Shown here one piece after another: positions 51,478 through 60,398 of a stretch of 64,000 nucleotides of DNA. This DNA is from Asticcacaulis sp. AND118. Its GTDB lineage: Bacteria > Pseudomonadota > Alphaproteobacteria > Caulobacterales > Caulobacteraceae. Position numbers and translations under genes: made by a program. The stretch's first letter is position 1. Each line of letters begins with the position of its first letter. The stretch is from assembly GCF_020535245.1 (NCBI RefSeq), contig NZ_CP084911.1, positions 721,001 through 785,000 on the forward strand, read 5' to 3'. The notes beneath the pieces were generated by a model that was not told the origin of the DNA, ran no database searches, and saw nothing but the letters and a program-made list of their open reading frames with translations.

Positions 51478-52731
51478 TTAGAAGGCGGCGCGCAGCGCGA
51501 CGCCAAAGCGGTTTTCGGTATATTCCGGATCGAGAATGGCATTGACGCCGCTCGATTTGAAGTCGCGGTTACGGAAGCTGACCTCGATCTTCAGGTTGCG
51601 CGTCACCTCGTACAGGCCGGCCATGTAAAGGCCGTTGAAGGTGTCGTCACGATCGACGCCGTTAAACTCCAGCTTGGTCGTCTCATAGCCGATGCCGAGG
51701 TTGAGCCGGCGGGTCAGCTCGTGCTTCACCATGATACGGCCCATATTGTAAAAGTAGCCTGAGGCGTTGATAGACGGGGCTTCTTCGATCGAGCGGCGGG
51801 CGTTGAAGACGATGGTTGTCAGACGCGTCGGCATATAGTTGATATTGGCGAGATAGGACGCGCCCTGAGCCGAGGCGAAGACCGGGTTTTTATAATCCTG
51901 TTTCATGTAACCGACCTGCACGTCGCCGGTCAGCAGTTCGGACATGTAGAAGGCGGCGCCGAGGCGCAGGCTGTAGCCGTCGGAATCGCGGTTATTGGTC
52001 TTGTCGTCGAACTCGACCCTGTTGGCCTGATAATAGACGAACAGGGCCGTGACCGGCGTGATGCGATAGTCGGCGCGCGCCTCGGCATAGGTGCGTTGCG
52101 AGTCGCGATAATCCTGAGGGATGATCCCGCCGCTTGCATTGAAGGCATTGTCGGCGTCGAAATTGCGATAGCCCAGGGCACCGTAATATTTCAGCAGGTT
52201 ACCGGTAGCCGTATAGGCGACCTTGACGCCGGTCTGATCGTATTCGACGGGCTCGACATTGCCCGACACTACGCGCTGATAGCGGGCGTCATGGCCATGG
52301 TGGAACTCAACCTCGGTCGACAGATTGGTGTAGGCCGAAAAATCGTAACGGCCGCTGGCGACCACGCCGCCGTCGACGGTGTTTTCGCTGTCGTTATCGA
52401 GATAGGTCTCGGCCTTCACATAGGCCGTGCCCTTCAGTTCGTGCGTGCGCCAGACGGAGGCGACGTTGAGCGCGGCGTTCACGCCGACGATGACATCGCT
52501 TTCTTCGTTCGCGCCGGTGTAGCGCGCATTGCTGGTGCTATCGATGCCGATGATCGCCGTCGGCGTGACGCCGAACGACCCGACGAGGTGCGTCTTGCCT
52601 TCCTTCATCGCGTCTTCGGAGAAGCTCGGGTTCGGATCGGTGGGGAAGAGGGGCGTGTCGACGCCGGCGGCAAGCGCGGAAAGAGGCAGGGCGCTGGAAG
52701 CCAGCAAAATGAGGGCAAGTGTACGGCGCAT
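51478..52731 (-). CDS. Outer-membrane beta-barrel protein of a polysaccharide export system (BBP2-type)
   Basis: A 417-residue protein with signal peptide 1-22 (ending LSALAA). The rest is a run of amphipathic strands (for example SVWRTHELKGTAYVKAETYL, AYTNLSTEVEFHHG, YSLRLGAAFYMSELLTGDVQ, NLKIEVSFRNRDFKSSGVN) ending in an aromatic residue (RFGVALRAAF), the signature of an outer-membrane barrel. Similar BBP2_2 porin-like proteins lie beside Wza/Wzc genes in Caulobacterales and in VpsM-type systems. It probably forms or supports the outer-membrane exit of the polymer. It is the first gene of the minus-strand export run. Confidence 0.85.
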   Translation of the reverse strand: MRRTLALILLASSALPLSALAAGVDTPLFPTDPNPSFSEDAMKEGKTHLVGSFGVTPTAIIGIDSTSNARYTGANEESDVIVGVNAALNVASVWRTHELKGTAYVKAETYLDNDSENTVDGGVVASGRYDFSAYTNLSTEVEFHHGHDARYQRVVSGNVEPVEYDQTGVKVAYTATGNLLKYYGALGYRNFDADNAFNASGGIIPQDYRDSQRTYAEARADYRITPVTALFVYYQANRVEFDDKTNNRDSDGYSLRLGAAFYMSELLTGDVQVGYMKQDYKNPVFASAQGASYLANINYMPTRLTTIVFNARRSIEEAPSINASGYFYNMGRIMVKHELTRRLNLGIGYETTKLEFNGVDRDDTFNGLYMAGLYEVTRNLKIEVSFRNRDFKSSGVNAILDPEYTENRFGVALRAAF

Positions 52732-52982
52732 GGCGAATCCAATGAATTATGACAATTGTTTTCAACTAACACAGTCAATATGTGCGATGCAAATACCCCG
52801 GTTAACCGTAAGCGGTTTGCGGTGCATACGCGCCGCTTTCGTGCCGCGGCGTGTATTCGTGCCACAGTTGTGCGGGGTGTGCAGAGGGTTTTTGCCAAAA
52901 TGGCGAAACGCGCAAATTGCCAATCGCGCGTCTTGTTACTTTTTGGCTGGCGCTCTAGTACGAAGGGCGAGAGGTGAGTCCG

Positions 52983-53795
52983 ATGCGTATCCTGCTGACC
53001 AACGACGATGGTGTTGACGCCTACGGTATGACGGTGCTGCGCGAGATCGCCGCGCACCTGTCCGACGACGTCTGGGTCTGCGCGCCGCTGTACGAACAGT
53101 CGGGCAAGGGGCGGGGCATTACCCTGCACGATCCGCTGCGCGCGCATCGACTGGATGAGCGGACCTTTGCGGTCACCGGCACCCCTACCGACTGCGTGCA
53201 GATCGCCATTAACGACCTCATGCCCGCTGCGCCGGATCTGGTCTTGTCGGGTGTCAATCGCGGCTTCAATCTGGCGCAGGACGTCACGCTATCGGGGACG
53301 GTGGCGGGCGCGTTGCAGGGTATGAGCCTTGGCATTCCGTCTATCGCCCTGTCGCAGTGCCTCGATTTCGATCTGGACGTCGAGGCCCAGTGGGAGGCCG
53401 CTCGCGTCTACGGGGCGCCGGTCATTTCGTCTCTTCTGACAAAGGGTTGGGCGAAAAATCTGATCTTCAATATTAATTTCCCGGATTGCGACGACGAAGC
53501 CGTCACCGGCGTCGAAATGACCCGCCAGGGCTTCCGCGACCTGCATGATCTGCACGCGGTCAAGCGCGTCGATCCCCGCGGGCGGCCTTATTACTGGCTG
53601 GATTTTCACGGGCACGCCTGCGAACTTGTGGACGGCACCGACCTTAAGGCCGTCGCCGAAAACCGCATCTCGGTGACGCCGCTGCACCTCGATCTGACCC
53701 ATTACGAGACGCTGCAAGCCTATAAGGGCGTGTTCGGCGGCGCAGCCCCAAAGCGCATTGTCGCCACCGAAGTGAAGCTGGAGACCGGCCGATGA
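52983..53795 (+). CDS. surE: 5'/3'-nucleotidase SurE
   Basis: A 270-residue cytoplasmic phosphatase that removes phosphate from nucleoside monophosphates. The metal site is MRILLTNDDG at the N-terminus; FAVTGTPTDCVQIAI and LVLSGVNRGFNLAQDVTLSG are the family's other conserved blocks. ATG at 52983 has GAGAGG about eight bases upstream. Its stop overlaps the pcm start (ATGA), a very common gene pair linked to stationary-phase survival and protein repair. Confidence 0.96.
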   Translation: MRILLTNDDGVDAYGMTVLREIAAHLSDDVWVCAPLYEQSGKGRGITLHDPLRAHRLDERTFAVTGTPTDCVQIAINDLMPAAPDLVLSGVNRGFNLAQDVTLSGTVAGALQGMSLGIPSIALSQCLDFDLDVEAQWEAARVYGAPVISSLLTKGWAKNLIFNINFPDCDDEAVTGVEMTRQGFRDLHDLHAVKRVDPRGRPYYWLDFHGHACELVDGTDLKAVAENRISVTPLHLDLTHYETLQAYKGVFGGAAPKRIVATEVKLETGR

Positions 53796-54442
53796 GTGGG
53801 GAGCCTATGCCTGAAACGCGCATCGAACGCCTGCTGGCCACGTTGAAGGCGCAGGGCATCGATGACGAGAAGCTGCTGCACGCCATGGAATATACGCCGC
53901 GCGACCTGTTCGTGCCGGAACTGTTCCTCGACCGGTCGTGGGAAGATTCCGCCATCCCTATCGCAGCGGGTCAGACTATTTCCCAGCCCTATATCGTTGC
54001 CCTGATGACGCAGGCGCTGAAGCTGGAACCGCGTCACCGCGTGCTGGAGATCGGCACGGGGTCGGGCTATCAGACGGCGATCCTGTCGCGCCTGTGCCGC
54101 TATGTCTATACGATCGAGCGCTATCGCTCGCTGATGCTGGAGGCGGAAATCCGCCACAAGCGCCTGATGATGGAAAACATCATCTACCGTTTCGCCGACG
54201 GCTGGGACGGCTGGCCGGAACAGGCGCCATTCGATCGCATTCTCGTCACCGCCGCCTTGCCTGAAGAGCCTCTGCCGCTGCTGTCGCAACTCAAGCTCAG
54301 GGGGATCATGGTGGCGCCTCAGGGCCGCGGTTCGGTGCAGCGCCTGCTGCGCTATACGCGCACGGCGGAGGCCTATGAGGTTGAGGACCTGGGCGAGGTG
54401 CGTTTCGTGCCGCTGATCGAAGGCGTCGCCAAGGAAAGCTAA
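53792..54442 (+). CDS. pcm: Protein-L-isoaspartate O-methyltransferase
   Basis: A 216-residue SAM-dependent enzyme that methylates isoaspartyl residues to start their repair. Conserved blocks: IPIAAGQTISQPYIVALMTQ with the family Ser, VLEIGTGSGYQTAIL for SAM binding, and FDRILVTAA. ATG at 53792 overlaps the surE stop by four bases; ATG at 53807 with GGGGAG upstream is an alternative. A terminator follows. Confidence 0.95.
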   Translation: MSGEPMPETRIERLLATLKAQGIDDEKLLHAMEYTPRDLFVPELFLDRSWEDSAIPIAAGQTISQPYIVALMTQALKLEPRHRVLEIGTGSGYQTAILSRLCRYVYTIERYRSLMLEAEIRHKRLMMENIIYRFADGWDGWPEQAPFDRILVTAALPEEPLPLLSQLKLRGIMVAPQGRGSVQRLLRYTRTAEAYEVEDLGEVRFVPLIEGVAKES

Positions 54443-54447
54443 GAAAT

Positions 54448-54475
54448 AAAAAGGCCCGCAGTAGCGGGCCTTTTC
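54448..54475. terminator. Bidirectional rho-independent terminator after pcm
   Basis: AAAAAGGCCCGC and GCGGGCCTTTTC form the stem with loop AGTA. Flanking A and T runs allow it to work for pcm (plus) and for the convergent DUF885 gene (minus). Confidence 0.9.
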
Positions 54476-54479
54476 TGCA

Positions 54480-56240
54480 TCAGTTTTCGTCCTTGTACGG
54501 GCTGGTACCGCCGCGCGCGATGAAGCGATCCACGGCCTGCTCCATCACCGGCAGGGGCACGGACCCCAGTTCCAGCACCGTATCATGGAAGGCGCGGATG
54601 TCGAACTTTTCACCTAAAGCGGCTTCGGCTTTGGCGCGCGACTTCCAGATCGACATTTCCCCCAGATAGTAGCTGAGCGCCTGACCCGGCCAGGCGATAT
54701 AGCGATCGACCTCCGTGGTGATTTCGTGCTCTGAGAGCGCCGTATTGTCGCGCAGGAAGGCCAGCGCCTGATCGCGCGTCCAGCCCTTGGCGTGCATGCC
54801 TGTGTCCACCACCAGACGCGCGGCGCGCCACATCTGATAGCTCAACATACCGAAGCGCTCGTAGGGTGTCTGATACATGCCCATTTCGACGCCGAGACGT
54901 TCCGAATAGAGCGCCCAGCCTTCGCCATAGGCCGAGATGTAGACATTCTGGCGGAAGGCCGGCAGGCCCTTGTTTTCCATGGCCAACGGCATCTGGAAGG
55001 CGTGGCCCGGCGCGGATTCGTGCAGCGTCAGGGCCATGACAGAGTAAAGCGGGCGCGCCGGAAGATTATAGGTGTTGACCCAGTAACCGCCGGGACCGCC
55101 GCGGCCGCTGGTGTAGAAGGGGGCGATTTCCGGCGCCACCGGGATGATGGCGAAGCGCATACGCGGCAGGCGGCCGAAATACTGCCCCGCCTTACCGTCG
55201 AACATCTTGGCGGCCCAGGCGGAGCGGTCGAGCAGTTCCTGCGGCGTCTTGGCGTAGAATTGCGGATCGGTGCGCAGGAATGTCAGGAAGGCCTTCAGGT
55301 CGCCCTGAAATTTCACTTCCTTCATCACCGTGTCCATTTCGGCGCGGATCTTGGCGACTTCATCGAGACCGATCTGATGGATTTCGTCCGGTGTCGATTT
55401 CAGCGTCGTATATTCGCAGATCTGCGCCTGATAGAAGTTGCGGCCGTCCGGCAGATCGATGGCGGCGATCGAGGTCGTGGCCTTGGGCGTATATTCCGCA
55501 TTGAGGAATTTCAGCACGCTCTGGTGCGCCGGAATGACGCTTTTCTCGATGGCGTCGAGACCCAGCTTTTTCAGCTCGGCCTGCTTGGCGGCGGGGATGG
55601 AGGCCGGGAAGGTCTTGAACGGTGCGTAAAAGGAGTTGGTCTCGCCCTTGGCGTCGATGACATTGGTCAGCGAGATGTCGCGTCCTTGCAGCGACACGCG
55701 CGGCAAGGTGAAGCCACGCTTCAGGCCGGCGCGCATATTGTCGACATTTTGCGCGAAATAGCGCGGCATGTCGTTCAGCGTCTTCACATAGTTGCGGTAG
55801 TCGGCCTCGGTGCGGAAGGTGCCGCCGGCGATATAGCCGAGATCGGCCCAGAAGGAGGTGTCGCCGGCCAGCGGACGCTCATAGAGCTTGTACACCTGTC
55901 CGTTGATCAGGGTCTCGATCTGGAAACGGTAGACACGGTAGTTATCGGCTTCGGTCTCTGACAGTTTGCGGGTGTCGATGGCATCGAGTTGTTTCAGAAC
56001 GTCCTGCCAGTAGGCCAGTTTCTTGTCCTGAGCGGCTTTCGATACGTCGGGCAGGCCACCCCCGCGCTGATCGGCGGGCATGTCCTCATCGGCGGCCATC
56101 TGCTTGCCGCGCCATTCCCACTCAGTCTTGTAAATCGTCTCGAAGCGCGCCTGCACGGCTGGGTCGACTTCGGCGACAACGGGCAGGGCAGAGGCCGAAA
56201 GGACAAGAGAGAGGGCAGTGGCGCGCAGAAGGGCTTTCAT
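54480..56240 (-). CDS. DUF885-family predicted zinc metallopeptidase, secreted
   Basis: A 586-residue protein with a signal peptide (ending LPVVA, about residue 23). The metal motif is TLHESAPGHAFQ (HExxxH), followed by the downstream Glu in SAYGEGWALYSERLG, as in the DUF885 family of gluzincin-like peptidases. Its substrate is unknown. ATG at 56240 starts the signal peptide; GTG at 56249 is possible. It is monocistronic between the terminator and the galE region. Confidence 0.9.
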   Translation of the reverse strand: MKALLRATALSLVLSASALPVVAEVDPAVQARFETIYKTEWEWRGKQMAADEDMPADQRGGGLPDVSKAAQDKKLAYWQDVLKQLDAIDTRKLSETEADNYRVYRFQIETLINGQVYKLYERPLAGDTSFWADLGYIAGGTFRTEADYRNYVKTLNDMPRYFAQNVDNMRAGLKRGFTLPRVSLQGRDISLTNVIDAKGETNSFYAPFKTFPASIPAAKQAELKKLGLDAIEKSVIPAHQSVLKFLNAEYTPKATTSIAAIDLPDGRNFYQAQICEYTTLKSTPDEIHQIGLDEVAKIRAEMDTVMKEVKFQGDLKAFLTFLRTDPQFYAKTPQELLDRSAWAAKMFDGKAGQYFGRLPRMRFAIIPVAPEIAPFYTSGRGGPGGYWVNTYNLPARPLYSVMALTLHESAPGHAFQMPLAMENKGLPAFRQNVYISAYGEGWALYSERLGVEMGMYQTPYERFGMLSYQMWRAARLVVDTGMHAKGWTRDQALAFLRDNTALSEHEITTEVDRYIAWPGQALSYYLGEMSIWKSRAKAEAALGEKFDIRAFHDTVLELGSVPLPVMEQAVDRFIARGGTSPYKDEN

Positions 56241-56429
56241 CGAGTTCACTCTGTTAAACGAAGTAATTGATAAATGTATACCGTATAATTTTAAGGTCGC
56301 AACCCGCGACGGTCTCGCATCGTCTATTTCTTCATTGCCGATGACGGGCCTTATCCGAGACTGGGTGCTTTCCGGTTGCAGGACTGTGTTTCATGGTGTC
56401 TATAGACAGTATTTTGAGAGGATATTTCA

Positions 56430-57410
56430 ATGGCTCATTCTATCCTGGTCGCCGGTGGCGCCGGCTATATAGGCTCGCAAACCTGCAAGATACTGGCGCA
56501 AAGTGGCTTTCAGCCCGTCACCATCGATAATCTGTCGACCGGTCACCGTGAGGCGGTGAAGTGGGGCCCGCTGATCGAGGCCGACATCCGTGACGGTGAG
56601 GCGGTGCGCAAGGCCATTGTCGATTACGATATCAAGGCGGCCATCCATTTCGCGGCCTTTTCGCTGGTCGGTGAGAGCACCAAGGACCCCGCCAAATACT
56701 ACGACAACAATGTCGCGGCAGCGACGGCCTTTGCGTCGCACCTGATCGAAGGGGGCGTCAAGGCGCTGGTCTTTTCATCGACGGCGGCGGCCTATGGCGT
56801 GCCGCTTACGCGCCTGATTGCCGAGGACCACCCCAAGAAGCCGATCAACCCCTATGGCGACAGCAAGCTGGCCTTTGAAACGGCGCTGCACTGGCTGTCA
56901 CAAGCCCACGACCTCCGCTATGTGGTGCTGCGTTACTTCAACGCGGCGGGCGCGGACCTTGAAGGCGAGGTCGGTGAAAGCCACAAGTGCGAAACCCACC
57001 TCATTCCGCTGATCTGTCAGGCGGCGCTGGGCACGGGCAAGGCCCTGACCGTGTTCGGCAACGACTACGACACCAAGGACGGCACGGCGATCCGCGACTA
57101 TATCCATGTGGTCGATCTGGCCCATGCCCATGTCGAAGCGATCCGCTACCTTCTGAACGGCGGCAAGAGCGACGCCTTCAATGTCGGCACCGGCGAAGGC
57201 TTGACCGTTCTGGAGGTTATCAAGGCCACCGAAACGCTCACCGGCATGACTGTGCCGCACAGCATCGGTCCGCGCCGCGAAGGCGACCCGGAAATACTGG
57301 TGGCCGACGTGTCGAAAATCCGTTCGACCTTCGACTGGACGCCGCGTTATTCCGATGCCGAAACCATCATCCGCACGGCGGCGCAGTGGCAGAAGACGCG
57401 ACCTTATTAA
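56430..57410 (+). CDS. galE: UDP-glucose 4-epimerase
   Basis: A 326-residue SDR enzyme that interconverts UDP-glucose and UDP-galactose. NAD motif VAGGAGYIGSQT; catalytic Ser/Thr in FSSTAAAYG and Tyr142/Lys146 in NPYGDSK; RDYIHVVDLAHAHVEA and FNVGTGEG are diagnostic. It could supply galactose for the polymer or feed galactose released by galactan breakdown into metabolism; both loci are in this window. A sequence at 56374-56392 upstream resembles one before the initiating transferase gene. Confidence 0.95.
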   Translation: MAHSILVAGGAGYIGSQTCKILAQSGFQPVTIDNLSTGHREAVKWGPLIEADIRDGEAVRKAIVDYDIKAAIHFAAFSLVGESTKDPAKYYDNNVAAATAFASHLIEGGVKALVFSSTAAAYGVPLTRLIAEDHPKKPINPYGDSKLAFETALHWLSQAHDLRYVVLRYFNAAGADLEGEVGESHKCETHLIPLICQAALGTGKALTVFGNDYDTKDGTAIRDYIHVVDLAHAHVEAIRYLLNGGKSDAFNVGTGEGLTVLEVIKATETLTGMTVPHSIGPRREGDPEILVADVSKIRSTFDWTPRYSDAETIIRTAAQWQKTRPY

Positions 57411-57422
57411 AGCGCTCACCTG

Positions 57423-58679
57423 TCAGGCGGCGTAGCGGCCGAGGGTGAGGTCGGCGGTTTCGATGTCGGGCGTCTTGCCGCTGATCAGGTCGGCCAGCAC
57501 GCGGCCTGAACCGCACGACATGGTCCAGCCCAGCGTGCCGTGACCGCTATTGAGCCACAGATTGCTATAGCGTGTCGGTCCGATGATCGGCGTGCCGTCC
57601 GGCGTCATCGGGCGCAGGCCCGACCACAGGTTCGGATCGCTGAGGTCGCCTGCGCCGCCGAACAGGTCTTCAACCACATATTTCAACGTGTTTAACCGGG
57701 CTTCGGGCAGGTCTTTGGAGAAGCCGGCGATCTCGGCCATGCCCCCGACCCGAATGCGCGCCCCAAGGCGGGTGATGGCGACCTTATGCGCTTCATCCAT
57801 CACGGTGGAGACGGGCGCGCGCGTCTCATCGATGATTGAAAGTGTCAGTGAATAGCCTTTGACCGGATAGACCGGCACGTCGAGACCCAACGGCTTCAGG
57901 AAGGCGGGGGTGTAACTGCCCAGCGCCGCAACGAACAGGTCGGCCTCGATATCGCCCTCTGAGGTCTGAACGGCCCTGATATGATCGCCCCCGCGGATCA
58001 GCCCGCGCATATCGACGCCGTAGCGGAAGATTACGCCCGCCGCCTCAGCTTTCTCCGCCAAGGTATTGGTAAATTTGAAACAATCGCCGGTCTCGTCATT
58101 GGGCAGGCGTAAGCCGCCGACGATCTTTTTTCTGGATGGTGCCAGTCCCGGTTCGGCGGCCACGCATCCCTCAACGTCGAGCAGCTCGAACGGCACGCTG
58201 CCATCCTTCAGCACCTGGATGTCCTTGGCGATGCCGTCGATCTGTTTCTGCGTGCGGAAAACCTCCAGCGTCCCTTGCGTACGCTCGTCGTAACGGATGC
58301 CGATATCCTGACGCAGCGCCATCAGGCAGTCGCGGCTATACTCGGCTATGCGCACCATGCGGCCCTTGTTGCGCTTATAGCTCTCGACATTACAGTTCAT
58401 CAGCATCTGCCACATCCAGCGGACGGCCTGCGCGTCGAGATTGGGGCGGATGATCAGCGGCGCATGGGTCATGAACAGCCAGCGCAGGGCCTTTTGCGGT
58501 ATGCCGGGCGCGGCCCACGGCGAGGAATAGCCGGGCGAAATCTCGCCGGCATTGGCGAAGGAGGTTTCCAGCGCCGGTCCCGGCTGGCGGTCGATGACAG
58601 TGACCTCATGCCCTGCCTGACGCAGATACCAGGCCGAGGTGACGCCGATGACACCCGCCCCCATAATGACGATCTTCAT
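57423..58679 (-). CDS. dadA: D-amino acid dehydrogenase small subunit
   Basis: A 418-residue FAD enzyme that oxidises D-alanine and other D-amino acids to 2-oxo acids at the membrane. FAD-binding [20 protein letters not shown], then [20 protein letters not shown] and [19 protein letters not shown], with the C-terminal [20 protein letters not shown] typical of DadA. The gene starts three bases after the alanine racemase stop, so they form one operon for L-alanine catabolism through the D form. Confidence 0.95.
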   Translation of the reverse strand: MKIVIMGAGVIGVTSAWYLRQAGHEVTVIDRQPGPALETSFANAGEISPGYSSPWAAPGIPQKALRWLFMTHAPLIIRPNLDAQAVRWMWQMLMNCNVESYKRNKGRMVRIAEYSRDCLMALRQDIGIRYDERTQGTLEVFRTQKQIDGIAKDIQVLKDGSVPFELLDVEGCVAAEPGLAPSRKKIVGGLRLPNDETGDCFKFTNTLAEKAEAAGVIFRYGVDMRGLIRGGDHIRAVQTSEGDIEADLFVAALGSYTPAFLKPLGLDVPVYPVKGYSLTLSIIDETRAPVSTVMDEAHKVAITRLGARIRVGGMAEIAGFSKDLPEARLNTLKYVVEDLFGGAGDLSDPNLWSGLRPMTPDGTPIIGPTRYSNLWLNSGHGTLGWTMSCGSGRVLADLISGKTPDIETADLTLGRYAA

Positions 58680-58682
58680 GCT

Positions 58683-59813
58683 TCAGGCCTCCGCCGGAAT
58701 GAGGTGCCGGTGATAGCGCGGCCCCAACTGGGTCAGGATTTCGTAGGCGATGGTCCCCGCCGCCTCAGCCAATGCGTCGAGCGACTGATGCGCGCCGATC
58801 AGTTCGACGAAATCCCCGGCCTTCAGCGCGCCTTCGGGCAAGGCGTCGATATCGATAATGATCGAGTCCATCGACACACGGCCGATAAAGGGCAGGCGCA
58901 CGCCATTGAAGTAAACCGCGCCCTGACCGCCCAGCCGACGGGGCAGCCCGTCGGCATAGCCCGCCGACAGCGTGGCCAGTCGCTTGGGGGCGTCGGTAAC
59001 CACCGTGCCGCCATAGCCGATGCGCGTGCCCGCCGGGACGATGCGCGTCTGCACCACCGCCAGCTCAAGCGCGATGACCGGCTGCATCGGATTGGGGCGA
59101 TCCACGTGCGGGGCCGCGCCATAGAGGGCGATACCGGGACGGCACAGGTCGGCGTGGTATTCCGCCCCCAGGAACAGGCCGCCCGAATTGGCGAAGCACA
59201 GCGGCGTGTCGGGGAAGAGGCGCGACGCCAGTTCGAAGGCTCCGAGCTGTTCGCCATTGGCCGGGTGGGCGGGTTCGTCGGCGCAGGCCAGGTGGCTCAT
59301 CAGATAGTCGATGCGCAGGCCGTCCAGACGCTCCGGCGCGAGGGCCAGGGCTTTGAGATCGTCGGGCATGAAGCCCAGCCGCGACATGCCCGTGTCGACC
59401 TGCAACAGGGCAGGCAGGGTGGTCCCCCGTGCTTTCGCCGTGGCAGCCCAGGCGTCGAGCTGTTCAGGGCTGTTGAGCACGGGGATCAGACCGGCTTCGG
59501 CGGCGCGCGCCTCGCTGCCGGGGGCCAGGCCATTCAGCACATAAAGCGCGGCATCGGCGGGCAGAGGCGGGCGCAGTTCGAAGGCTTCGCGGGTCAGGGC
59601 GACGAAAAAGTGGCGGCAACCGGCGGCGTAAAGGGTTTCGCTCACCGCCGCGACACCCAGACCATAGGCGTCCGCCTTGACCACGGCGCTGACGGGCGTG
59701 GGCGCGGCCAGTCGGCGCAGCTTCAGGTAGTTGGCTTTCAGAGCGCCGAGATCGATGCGCAGGACGCCGCCCGCGCCGCCTTCCAAAGCCGCCTTCGCCA
59801 GTGCCTGATCCAT
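58683..59813 (-). CDS. alr: Alanine racemase (catabolic, DadX-type context)
   Basis: A 376-residue PLP enzyme. The PLP Lys46 lies in AVVKADAYGLG; the catalytic Tyr region is SAGYADGLPRRLG, with IGRVSMDSI and RPGIALYGAAP also conserved. Paired with dadA and divergent from an Lrp-type regulator, it is more likely the catabolic racemase than the essential cell-wall one, though sequence alone does not settle this. Confidence 0.94.
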   Translation of the reverse strand: MDQALAKAALEGGAGGVLRIDLGALKANYLKLRRLAAPTPVSAVVKADAYGLGVAAVSETLYAAGCRHFFVALTREAFELRPPLPADAALYVLNGLAPGSEARAAEAGLIPVLNSPEQLDAWAATAKARGTTLPALLQVDTGMSRLGFMPDDLKALALAPERLDGLRIDYLMSHLACADEPAHPANGEQLGAFELASRLFPDTPLCFANSGGLFLGAEYHADLCRPGIALYGAAPHVDRPNPMQPVIALELAVVQTRIVPAGTRIGYGGTVVTDAPKRLATLSAGYADGLPRRLGGQGAVYFNGVRLPFIGRVSMDSIIIDIDALPEGALKAGDFVELIGAHQSLDALAEAAGTIAYEILTQLGPRYHRHLIPAEA

Positions 59814-59871
59814 GCCGTAGAACCTCCCGTGCAGAGGATGTCCAGCTTAGCGCAAGGATCGTCGAATGTTC

Positions 59872-59910
59872 GTGTTATTTTGTGTTATTCGTTCATATGT
59901 ATGTCATATG
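59872..59910. promoter_or_regulatory. Repeat cluster between alr and lrp-type gene, candidate Lrp/AsnC binding sites
   Basis: Two direct copies of GTGTTATT begin at 59872 and 59882 (ten-base period), followed by two CATATG palindromes at 59894-59899 and 59905-59910 (eleven-base period). Helically phased repeats between divergent regulator and target genes fit Lrp-family operators. Confidence 0.5.
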
Positions 59911-59945
59911 CTGCAACAAATGTGTGTTCCGCGAAAGGATGTGTC

Positions 59946-60398
59946 ATGCGCAGTCTCGATGCGGTCGACCGCAACCTTATCCGGCTTCTGAGATTAAACG
60001 CCCGGATGAGCAATGCGAAACTGGCGGCCGAGGTGGGGCTGTCGCCGTCGGCCTGCCTGCGACGGATTCAGTTGCTGGAAAAGAGCGGTGTCATCCGGGG
60101 CTATACGGCTCTGATCGGTGAGGAGGTTGAGGGCGAGCCTATCGCCGTCATCATCCGCATCTCGCTGGAGCGCCAGAGCGAGGGCACGCTCAGACGCTTC
60201 GAGGCGGCGGTGCGCCGCTATCCCGAAATTCGCGAATGCCTGCTGATGACGGGCGACGCCGACTATGTGCTTCGGGTGGACATCGCCGATGCGCGCGAAT
60301 TCGAGCGCATCCACACCGAGGTGCTGTCCAAGCTTCCCGGCGTGCAGCGTATCCATTCCAGCTTTTCGATCCGCAATGTGCTCGCAAGAGCCGTCTGA
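59946..60398 (+). CDS. Lrp/AsnC-family transcriptional regulator (alr-dadA regulator, predicted)
   Basis: A 150-residue protein. N-terminal helix-turn-helix: LDAVDRNLIRLLRLNARMSN, then AKLAAEVGLSPSACLRRIQL; C-terminal RAM/effector domain with RECLLMTGDADYVLRVDIAD. ATG at 59946 follows AAAGGA. Divergent placement from alr-dadA is the usual arrangement for D/L-alanine-responsive control. Its stop codon directly abuts the convergent GH43-like stop. Confidence 0.95.
   Translation: MRSLDAVDRNLIRLLRLNARMSNAKLAAEVGLSPSACLRRIQLLEKSGVIRGYTALIGEEVEGEPIAVIIRISLERQSEGTLRRFEAAVRRYPEIRECLLMTGDADYVLRVDIADAREFERIHTEVLSKLPGVQRIHSSFSIRNVLARAV

Noticed and set aside
58275-59940. Long plus-strand frame across dadA and alr leading into the Lrp-type gene
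   Set aside because: The upstream part is antisense to two certain genes; the regulator clearly starts at 59946 with its own ribosome-binding site.
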